From an uncultured Oscillospiraceae bacterium (GTDB lineage: Bacteria > Bacillota > Clostridia > Oscillospirales > Oscillospiraceae), in contig CAKTKV010000095.1 of NCBI GenBank assembly GCA_934572355.1, positions 1 to 6,130 on the forward strand: a stretch of 6,130 bases of DNA. Direction: 5' to 3'. This document shows, one piece after another, positions 1-6,130 of the stretch (the stretch's first letter is position 1; each line of letters opens with the position of its first letter). The notes beneath the pieces are model-generated. The model worked only from the letters and a program-made list of their open reading frames with translations, did not search any database and was not told the DNA's origin. The position numbers and the translations under genes are program-made.

Positions 1-2
1 GG

Positions 3-317
3 CCGCATTGGATTCCCGTGGACGAGAGCGACAAGAGCAATATCTGGTTCATGGAAGCCTATCGCAATGCCGGCTGTCCTACGGAGGAAGGCACTTACGA
101 AGCAATCGGCCCGCATTTCCGAGCAAACCCATATGGACTTGAAAAAGATGTGATTGAGAAACACGGTATTCGCATTTTGTCGGATGTGCCGAGAGACTTC
201 GATGGAATTCGTGATTACCTTGAGCAGCACAATATCGAGGGCATCGTATTTTGGAAGGATGGACAGCCGCAGTGCAAAATCAAACGCAGTGATTTCGGGT
301 TCCCGTGGGGAGAATAA
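3..317 (+). CDS. RNA ligase, RLIG1-like (DUF5565), C-terminal part; 5' end outside window
   Basis: This is the C-terminal 104 residues of an open frame that runs in from the left edge. It begins Pro-His-Trp-Ile-Pro-Val and stops at TAA 315-317. The frame carries the hallmarks of the nucleotidyltransferase end of the eukaryotic and bacterial RLIG1 (human C12orf29) family: an IGP...NPYGL segment, a following HG, then EGIVF (motif IV) and CKIKR (motif V, ATP/AMP handling lysines), ending in a short DFGFPWG tail. The family seals RNA ends by a 5'-to-3' mechanism through enzyme-AMP and RNA-adenylate intermediates. The catalytic lysine motif I (KxDG type) would lie upstream and cannot be checked. 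A GTG at 18 could be read as a start, but the family-like PHWIPV lies before it in frame and no ribosome binding site can be judged there, so the gene is treated as partial. A terminator follows 11 bases after the stop. The family call is made from memory of the human protein; the exact substrate in bacteria is not known from this sequence. Confidence 0.82.
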   Translation, partial: PHWIPVDESDKSNIWFMEAYRNAGCPTEEGTYEAIGPHFRANPYGLEKDVIEKHGIRILSDVPRDFDGIRDYLEQHNIEGIVFWKDGQPQCKIKRSDFGFPWGE

Positions 318-328
318 CAAACAATTCA

Positions 329-360
329 GCCGCCTGATTTGAAATCGGGCGGCTTCTTCT
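329..360 (+). terminator. Intrinsic terminator of the RNA ligase gene
   Basis: GCCGCCTGATT and AATCGGGCGGC (329-339 and 343-353) form an 11-base-pair stem with one T-G wobble and a 3-base loop. It is followed at once by TTCTTCT. It sits 11 bases after the ligase stop codon, so it most likely ends that transcript. Confidence 0.8.
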
Positions 361-383
361 ATGACGCAGAGTCTTTTAACGAG

Positions 384-400
384 CAGGGTGGGATTTGACC
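384..400 (-). repeat. Near-copy of the tRNA-Ser 3' end (displaced tRNA end or att-like repeat)
   Basis: CAGGGTGGGATT (384-395) is identical to 636-647 inside the tRNA-Ser gene, which is the complement of its T-stem and acceptor junction. The match continues with differences, giving 15 of 17 identical positions across 384-400 versus 636-652. Both copies have the same orientation, so they form direct repeats about 235 bases apart that enclose the hairpin element. This is the arrangement expected when an element integrates at a tRNA 3' end and leaves a displaced copy of that end. The copy is too degenerate to be a working tRNA end. Confidence 0.5.
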
Positions 401-436
401 TGCGCTGCGGCAGGCCGGGTCGCGGCTCTCCACCTT

Positions 437-490
437 GCCGCATTTAGCTTTTGCAAGTCTGCGTTCGCATAGCCTTGCAAAAGCTGCGGC
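437..490. repeat. Nested inverted repeat (hairpin 1 of the element)
   Basis: AGCTTTTGCAAG (446-457) and CTTGCAAAAGCT (474-485) are a perfect 12-base inverted repeat. An outer GCCGC/GCGGC pair (437-441 and 486-490) extends it past a 4-base bulge. Inside, TGCG-TT-CGCA (460-469) makes a small second stem. No T-tract follows, so it is not a standard terminator. Confidence 0.8.
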
Positions 491-494
491 TGCG

Positions 495-545
495 GAAAAA
501 GCGCCATGCTTTCATCTGCCTCCGGCAGCGACATGGCGCTTTTCC
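495..545. repeat. Nested inverted repeat (hairpin 2 of the element)
   Basis: AAAAGCGCCATG (497-508) and CATGGCGCTTTT (532-543) are a perfect 12-base inverted repeat, extended outward by GG/CC pairing. An inner CTGCC-TCC-GGCAG stem lies at 516-528. The two hairpins have the same nested design. The run TTTTCCCCC after the right arm is a poor terminator tail, so the role is more likely structural than termination. Confidence 0.8.
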
Positions 546-569
546 CCCAGCACGTTTCTAAGAGCCCTC

Positions 570-592
570 GGGTTCGAATCCCACTTACGGCA
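570..592 (+). pseudogene. tRNA 3'-end fragment (T loop, T-stem 3' strand, acceptor 3' strand)
   Basis: The plus strand reads GGG-TTCGAAT-CCCAC-TTACGGC-A. This is a standard T loop, a 5-base T-stem 3' strand, a 7-base acceptor strand and a discriminator A. The 5' T-stem strand that would be needed (GTGGG) is replaced by TCGGG, and no GCCGTAA acceptor partner exists upstream, so only a fragment is present. The discriminator A and the acceptor sequence would fit a tRNA-Leu type, but identity cannot be fixed without an anticodon. The pairing breaks off just inside the T-stem, which marks the probable junction with the hairpin element. Confidence 0.5.
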
Positions 593-629
593 AAAAATAC
601 AGGCACCCGGATGGGTGCCTGTATTTTTT
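592..629 (-). terminator. Bidirectional intrinsic terminator after tRNA-Ser
   Basis: AAAAAATACAGGCACCC (592-608) and its perfect complement (613-629) form a 17-base-pair stem with loop GGAT. Six A/T residues at each end supply the U-tract in both directions. On the minus strand it overlaps the encoded CCA end of tRNA-Ser by one base, so it is the natural terminator of that gene. It could also stop plus-strand transcription leaving the hairpin element. Confidence 0.88.
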
Positions 630-719
630 GGCGGACAGGGTGGGATTCGAACCCACGAGCCCATTGCTGGACTACCTGATTTCGAGTCAGGGCCGTTATG
701 ACCACTTCGATACCTGTCC
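629..719 (-). tRNA. tRNA-Ser (anticodon CGA)
   Basis: Read on the minus strand, the gene begins GGACAGG at 719. It closes with the complementary CCTGTCC (633-639), a discriminator G (632) and an encoded CCA (629-631). The anticodon arm is CCTGA-CTCGAAA-TCAGG, so the anticodon is CGA and the tRNA reads UCG serine codons. A long variable arm with an AGTCC/GGGCT stem is present, as expected of class II tRNA-Ser, and the T arm is GTGGG-TTCGAAT-CCCAC. At 91 bases with CCA the length is normal for this tRNA. It appears intact and has its own promoter and terminator. Confidence 0.96.
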
Positions 720-731
720 ATGTGCTGTGTA

Positions 732-760
732 ATTATAACCGATATTCCGGGAAAAATCAA
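732..760 (-). promoter_or_regulatory. SigA-like promoter of tRNA-Ser
   Basis: On the minus strand TTGATT (760-755) and TATAAT (737-732) are separated by exactly 17 bases. Transcription would start near 725, about six bases before the mature tRNA 5' end at 719, leaving a very short leader for RNase P. Confidence 0.8.
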
Positions 761-826
761 GCCGTAGTTATCTTTCCTGTTCGAAAAATAAATTATATAT
801 TTTGTGTGAACATTTATATACGCTGC

Positions 827-855
827 TTGACAAATTTTGCGAGTGGGTGTATGAT
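827..855 (+). promoter_or_regulatory. SigA-like promoter of the RHH-clpB operon
   Basis: TTGACA (827-832) and TATGAT (850-855) are spaced by 17 bases, a near-ideal housekeeping promoter. An AT-rich run (785-820) upstream could act as an UP element. A second TATGAT overlaps at 855-860 but would have a 22-base spacer. The predicted start near 862 gives a leader of about 53 bases before the RHH gene. No other promoter is evident before clpB. Confidence 0.82.
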
Positions 856-866
856 ATGATCACAAA

Positions 867-891
867 GTAAGTGATGATGCGAGTCGCTTAC
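867..891 (+). promoter_or_regulatory. Inverted repeat in the operon leader (candidate operator or RNA hairpin)
   Basis: GTAAGTGA (867-874) and TCGCTTAC (884-891) form an inverted repeat with a single G-T wobble and a 9-base spacer. A smaller exact palindrome, GCGA-G-TCGC (879-887), overlaps its right half. It lies just downstream of the predicted transcription start, where bound protein would block elongation. It does not match CIRCE (TTAGCACTC-N9-GAGTGCTAA), though the spacer length is the same. Autoregulation by the RHH protein encoded next is a reasonable inference; a leader RNA hairpin is the alternative. Confidence 0.5.
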
Positions 892-914
892 TCAGAGAAA
901 AGGGACGGTGACCT

Positions 915-1562
915 ATGAAGAAAACTCTATACAGTCTGATGCTCAACGACGAGGTCGTCCGCGAGGTCGATATGATGGCGCACAGAATGGGCACGAACCG
1001 CTCGGCGCTGATAAACCAGATACTTGCAGAATACGTGAACTATACGACGCCTGAGCGCAGGATAAACGATGTGCTCTCTGCGATCGAGACGTTGATGACT
1101 CCGTCGCGCGAGCTGGTGCCGTTCTTCTCGCCGAACAGCTACTCCATGTCGCTGAAAAGCTCGCTGGAGTACAAGTACCGCCCGACGGTGAAGTACGAGG
1201 TGGAGCTCTACCGCGGGCATGACGAATCCATCGGCCAGCTGTCGGTGATATTCCGCACACAGTCGGCAGCGCTCATCTCCGCGATGACGTCTTTCTTCCG
1301 CCTCTGGAAGCAGATCGAGGACGCGCACCTCAAGCCGCTCACCGGCGCAAGCATCGACTACGCGCTCTATGACGGCAAATTCGTCCGCTCGATCGCAGCG
1401 CCCGATAAGGACTGCACGACCGATGAGCTCGCCTCGGCGCTGTCGGAGTACATCAAGCTCTTCGACAGGCTGATGAAAGCCTACCTTGCCGGGAAGCTCG
1501 ACGCGCATGACGTCGAAGCCTCCTACTATTCCTATCTCATCAACACATCAATCCACATTTGA
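915..1562 (+). CDS. Ribbon-helix-helix domain protein of unknown family, upstream of clpB
   Basis: A 215-residue protein. Residues about 3-10 (TLYSLMLN) form the expected DNA-contacting strand, residues 11-25 helix A, a GTNRS turn follows, and residues 29-43 form helix B. This is the CopG/Arc/MetJ type ribbon-helix-helix fold, which dimerises and binds operator DNA through the strand. The C-terminal 165 residues are not a family I recognise; they look mixed alpha/beta, with a strand-rich patch (EYKYRPTVKYEVELYR, then QLSVIFRT) and later helices. That is much longer than a simple antitoxin-type RHH protein, so it may sense a ligand or partner. The ATG at 915 is preceded by AAAAGGGA (897-904), a moderate ribosome binding site. 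The stop lies 21 bases before clpB with no terminator between, so the two are almost certainly co-transcribed. A role as regulator of clpB is inferred from position only. Confidence 0.88.
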   Translation: MKKTLYSLMLNDEVVREVDMMAHRMGTNRSALINQILAEYVNYTTPERRINDVLSAIETLMTPSRELVPFFSPNSYSMSLKSSLEYKYRPTVKYEVELYRGHDESIGQLSVIFRTQSAALISAMTSFFRLWKQIEDAHLKPLTGASIDYALYDGKFVRSIAAPDKDCTTDELASALSEYIKLFDRLMKAYLAGKLDAHDVEASYYSYLINTSIHI

Positions 1563-1568
1563 TGCGGG

Positions 1569-1575
1569 AAAGGAG
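1569..1575 (+). promoter_or_regulatory. Strong ribosome binding site of clpB
   Basis: AAAGGAG lies 8 bases before the ATG at 1584, fixing the clpB start. It is clearly stronger than the site of the RHH gene, which would give more ClpB than RHH protein from the same mRNA. Confidence 0.85.
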
Positions 1576-1583
1576 CCTCATTT

Positions 1584-4163
<2,580 letters not shown>

Positions 4164-4176
4164 ACCGGTCAAACCA

Positions 4177-4216
4177 CTCCCCCATTCCGCAAGGCTTTGC
4201 GGAATGGGGGAGCTTC
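4177..4216 (+). terminator. Terminator hairpin after clpB
   Basis: CTCCCCCATTCCGCAA (4177-4192) and its perfect complement (4197-4212) form a 16-base-pair stem with a GGCT loop, 13 bases after the clpB stop. The tail is CTTCTCT rather than a clean T run, so termination may be incomplete; the next hairpin backs it up. Confidence 0.75.
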
Positions 4217-4239
4217 TCTGCTCCATATACATTGACAGC

Positions 4240-4282
4240 AAAAAATTGGCAGCCGTTCAAAAAGGACGGCTGCCAATTTTTT
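4240..4282. terminator. Bidirectional terminator between clpB and the Sel1 lipoprotein gene
   Basis: AAAAAATTGGCAGCCGT (4240-4256) and its perfect complement (4266-4282) make a 17-base-pair stem, extendable by C-G and T-G pairs to a loop of five A. Runs of six A and six T at the ends give a U-tract for both strands. It serves the convergent clpB and lipoprotein genes. Confidence 0.9.
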
Positions 4283-4297
4283 AGTTTAGATCAAATA

Positions 4298-5479
4298 TTA
4301 CGCGTGGGCTTCAAACAGATCCTGAGGATTGGTGGCCTCGGTCTCGGCAAGGCGTGCCTCTGCCCAAGCGTTGCCCTGATCGGCAGCTCTGGTGTACCAT
4401 CTGCCGGCCTCGTCAAGGTTCTGCGTCACGCCGAGTCCCTGATGATACAGCCAGCCTATCTGAGCCTGACCCCGAGCATTGCCCTGCTGGGCTGCTCTGT
4501 TGTTCCACTCCATGGCCTTCTCATAGTCGGCATCAACGCCGCAGCCATACTGGTAGATGTAGCCTACCTGAGCCTGTGCGTCGGCGTCGCCCTTTTCACC
4601 GGCTTCGGTGTAGAGCTCAAGCGCCTTGGTGTAGTCCTGCTCGATACTGGCATAGCCGCCGAAATAGTAATCACCGAGAGCGGTCTTTGCCTTCACATTG
4701 CCGGCGTCGGCAAGAGCCTTTATACCGTCAAGCGCCTTGGCGTAAAGCTCCGCCGCCTCAGCGGGGATCTTCGCGGTCTCAGCCTCGGTCTCGCCCTCGG
4801 CAGGAACTTCGGCTGCAGTAGTGTCGACAGCAGCTTCAGAGGTGTCGGCGGTATCAGCGGTCTTGGTGAAAACGCCCTCAACGTAGCTGTCGGCAAGCTT
4901 CACCATGTCAAATACGGTGAGGTCAGCGGACGCAGCCTTCCCGGCAGCGGCAGCGGCCTTGTCAACGTCCTTCTCGGTGCCCTTGCCGTAGGCGTAGCAG
5001 TCGGCAAGGTAGGCCTGAATGCGGCCGGAGCCGGCATTCTCGCCGCTGTCGGCCTCGCCGACGGCGATGAACTTGGCGTACATTTCCTTGGCCTTAGCCT
5101 CGTCTCTCGAGGTGCCGGTGCCGCTTGCGTAGGCATTGCCCAGCAGGTACATGGCAATTGCGTCGCCCTGATCGGCGGCCTTGGTCAGCTGAGCCACAGC
5201 CTCTTCGCTGTCGGCCTCAACGCCGAGGCCGTAGTAATAGCTCGTGCCGAGCTGCTCCTGCACGGAGGTGATGCCGCTGGTCTCAAGCGCATCGAGCTTC
5301 TCAAAAGCGGCGGTGTAATCGGCCTTGTAGAACAGCTCTTCCGCTTCGGTGGCAAGAGTTTCGGGTGCAGGGGTGGGTTCAGCGGTCGGCTCCGGAGTGG
5401 CCGCAGGAGCGGCTTCACCGCATGCGGCAAGGCTCAGCGCCATAGCCAGCAGCAGAACTATTGCAAATGACTTTTTCAT
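4298..5479 (-). CDS. Sel1-repeat lipoprotein
   Basis: A 393-residue precursor with a Lys-Lys start, a hydrophobic h-region and a lipobox Leu-Ala-Ala-Cys (17-20). It should be lipidated at Cys20, cut by signal peptidase II and held on the outer face of the membrane. A Pro/Ala/Thr/Glu-rich linker (about 21-44) follows. Six Sel1-like helix-pair units can be picked out: about 71-105, 106-141, 153-185, 262-297, 298-333 and 334-369. The last three are closest to consensus (for example GYIYQYGCGV, GWLYHQGLGV, RAADQG). An acidic, low-complexity linker (about 205-242) splits the repeats into two blocks of three. Sel1 repeats are protein-interaction solenoids; no enzyme motif is seen, and the partner is unknown. 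The start is set by AAAGGAG (5494-5488), 8 bases upstream. It has its own promoter and shares a bidirectional terminator with clpB. Confidence 0.92.
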   Translation of the reverse strand: MKKSFAIVLLLAMALSLAACGEAAPAATPEPTAEPTPAPETLATEAEELFYKADYTAAFEKLDALETSGITSVQEQLGTSYYYGLGVEADSEEAVAQLTKAADQGDAIAMYLLGNAYASGTGTSRDEAKAKEMYAKFIAVGEADSGENAGSGRIQAYLADCYAYGKGTEKDVDKAAAAAGKAASADLTVFDMVKLADSYVEGVFTKTADTADTSEAAVDTTAAEVPAEGETEAETAKIPAEAAELYAKALDGIKALADAGNVKAKTALGDYYFGGYASIEQDYTKALELYTEAGEKGDADAQAQVGYIYQYGCGVDADYEKAMEWNNRAAQQGNARGQAQIGWLYHQGLGVTQNLDEAGRWYTRAADQGNAWAEARLAETEATNPQDLFEAHA

Positions 5480-5501
5480 TTTCTCTTCTCCTTTGTATTT
5501 T

Positions 5502-5542
5502 CAGCGCATACGGAGAATTTGCCTTTCCCCTCATGCGCGCTG
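5502..5542 (-). promoter_or_regulatory. Inverted repeat in the lipoprotein leader
   Basis: In the predicted leader, CAGCGCGCAT and ATGCGCTG (complements of 5542-5533 and 5509-5502) can pair through GCGCAT/ATGCGC or through CAGCGC/GCGCTG, two overlapping registers, with a purine-rich loop. It begins about at the transcription start, so it would fold the mRNA 5' end. It may stabilise the message; a regulatory role is speculative. Confidence 0.4.
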
Positions 5543-5544
5543 GT

Positions 5545-5573
5545 ATTATACTTCATATATCAGAATATTGCAA
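5545..5573 (-). promoter_or_regulatory. SigA-like promoter of the Sel1 lipoprotein gene
   Basis: On the minus strand TTGCAA (5573-5568) and a perfect TATAAT (5550-5545) are 17 bases apart. The start would be near 5538, giving a leader of about 59 bases. It lies downstream of the terminator of the neighbouring surface protein gene, so the lipoprotein gene is an independent unit. Confidence 0.8.
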
Positions 5574-5595
5574 CACATTATAAATTACTGTTTTG

Positions 5596-5635
5596 TTAAA
5601 AATTCAGGCTCCCGGCGAAAACCGGGAGCCTGAAT
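5596..5635 (-). terminator. Intrinsic terminator after the SPRTG surface protein gene
   Basis: ATTCAGGCTCCCGG and CCGGGAGCCTGAAT (5602-5615 and 5622-5635) form a perfect 14-base-pair stem with a 6-base loop. On the minus strand it is followed by TTTTAAC. It lies about 45 bases after the surface protein stop and before the lipoprotein promoter. Confidence 0.85.
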
Positions 5636-5680
5636 CATTGGTTTATTGGTTTATTGTTTTATCTTCCGTCTGTGCGGAGA

Positions 5681-6130
5681 TCAGTCCTTGCCCTTCTTGA
5701 GCCTGGGCAGAGCAACTGCGACAGCGCCGGCGGAGATCGTCATGAACACGAGCCACAGGCCGATGTTGCTGTTATCGCCGGTTCTCGGGCTGGAAGCCGC
5801 CTGAGCGGTGGTCAGGATGCGGAAGTTGCAGCTGGTCCACTCGCCGCTGGTGGTCTTGACGTTGAGGGTATAGGTCTCGCCTGCGGTGCGGGCGTTGAGG
5901 AACTTCGCCTTGAGAGTGATGTATCTGCCGTTGCCGCTGATGGTGAACTGGTTGCCCTCTTCAAGCCAGCCGTTGCCGGAGCCGACTCTGACGTTCTTCG
6001 GGTCGATGGTGTCGGAGCAGACGAACTTGAGGTCCTTGCTGCTGTTGATAACGTGCTTGTCGGTATCAACGGCCTTGAGAGACGGGCCGACATAGAACTG
6101 GATGGACCTGTTCGGGTTCTGGAACATCGT
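5681..6130 (-). CDS. Cell-wall-anchored surface protein, C-terminal part (Ig-like domain plus SPRTG sorting signal); 5' end outside window
   Basis: The open frame runs off the right edge. The ATG whose first base is 6127 has an in-frame codon before it and no visible ribosome binding site, so it is probably internal. Numbering from that Met, residues about 12-106 look like a small beta-sandwich of the X2/Ig-like type common in surface proteins of gut Firmicutes (DKHVINSSKDLKFVCSD, then FTISGNGRYITLKAKFLN, then GETYTLNV). A sorting signal follows: SPRTG (113-117, bases 5777-5791), a hydrophobic segment (about 122-140) and a basic tail KKGKD. Sortase would cleave between Thr and Gly and attach the protein to the peptidoglycan; the signal is a variant of LPXTG. 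Two cysteines (37 and 100) could pair within the domain. The function of the missing N-terminal part, often binding or enzymatic in such proteins, cannot be told. It is separated from the lipoprotein gene by a terminator. Confidence 0.85.
   Translation of the reverse strand, partial: TMFQNPNRSIQFYVGPSLKAVDTDKHVINSSKDLKFVCSDTIDPKNVRVGSGNGWLEEGNQFTISGNGRYITLKAKFLNARTAGETYTLNVKTTSGEWTSCNFRILTTAQAASSPRTGDNSNIGLWLVFMTISAGAVAVALPRLKKGKD

Larger units (their letters stand above)
381..592. mobile_element. Hairpin-rich non-coding element bounded by tRNA 3'-end-like sequences (putative MITE-like or integration remnant)
   Basis: No credible protein gene lies here; the open frames in this stretch read through hairpins and tRNA-like sequence. 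What is visible, in order: a tRNA-T-arm-like string on the minus strand (384-400), a short CCTGC/GCAGG hairpin (399-414), a long nested hairpin (437-490), a second long hairpin (495-545), and a T-arm plus acceptor-strand-like tRNA end on the plus strand (570-592). The two ends are thus tRNA-like and in opposite orientation. This compact arrangement suggests a small non-autonomous repeat, or the residue of an element that used tRNA 3' ends as its target. No transposase or integrase is present in the window. A structured non-coding RNA is an alternative. Its mobile nature is inference from structure alone. Confidence 0.45.

Noticed and set aside
18..20. GTG as start of the RNA ligase frame
   Set aside because: The same frame is open to the left edge and the preceding residues fit the family, so this is more likely an internal valine codon.
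376..760. Several 80-110 codon frames on both strands around tRNA-Ser
   Set aside because: They translate the tRNA, its terminator and the hairpin element. Strings such as GIRTHEPIAGLPDFESGPL are the well-known false product of reading a tRNA-Ser gene as protein.
4167..4173. GGTCAAA heptamer resembling half a CtsR box
   Set aside because: It is single, lies after the clpB stop codon next to a terminator, and has no tandem partner or promoter.
4232..4237. Perfect TTGACA hexamer after clpB
   Set aside because: There is no -10 element 16-18 bases downstream; the following sequence is the bidirectional terminator.
4232..5470. 412-codon open frame on the plus strand opposite the Sel1 lipoprotein gene
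   Set aside because: It runs through a terminator hairpin, is Gly/Leu/Val-rich without domains, and mirrors the lipoprotein gene, which has a signal peptide, lipobox, RBS, promoter and terminator.
6125..6127. ATG as true start of the SPRTG surface protein
   Set aside because: There is no signal peptide after it and the frame is still open upstream; a sortase substrate needs an N-terminal signal, so the real start lies beyond the window.

Overview
The window looks like a chromosomal segment of a GC-rich, Gram-positive anaerobic Firmicute, most likely a gut Clostridia member of the Oscillospiraceae/Ruminococcaceae type. The reasons are strong AAAGGAG ribosome binding sites, SigA-like promoters with 17-base spacers, a lipobox lipoprotein, a sortase-type (SPRTG) surface protein end, a tRNA with encoded CCA, and GC-rich third codon positions. 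The family assignment is an inference from style, not from a search.

Layout from left to right: (1) positions 3-317 hold the 3' end of a gene for an RLIG1-like (DUF5565) RNA ligase, closed by an intrinsic terminator. (2) Positions about 381-630 have no credible protein gene. They hold a compact, hairpin-rich element bounded by tRNA 3'-end-like sequences, then a perfect bidirectional terminator. (3) A complete tRNA-Ser(CGA) lies on the minus strand (629-719) with its own promoter. (4) A plus-strand operon starts at a good SigA promoter (827-855). It encodes a 215-residue ribbon-helix-helix protein of unknown family and, 21 bases later, the full-length disaggregase ClpB. An inverted repeat sits in the operon leader, and neither a CIRCE element nor a CtsR box is visible. 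(5) After two terminator hairpins, a minus-strand gene encodes a 393-residue lipoprotein with Sel1-like repeats; it has its own promoter and leader. (6) At the right edge, on the minus strand, is the 3' end of a gene for a cell-wall-anchored surface protein with an Ig-like domain and an SPRTG sorting signal.

The genes do not form one pathway. The tightest functional link is the RHH protein with ClpB, where the small DNA-binding protein is a plausible regulator of the chaperone operon. The Sel1 lipoprotein and the SPRTG protein are both envelope proteins read in the same direction, but a terminator separates them, so they are independent units. The part least like standard annotation is the 381-630 stretch next to tRNA-Ser, which looks like a small insertion or repeat element built around tRNA 3' ends.
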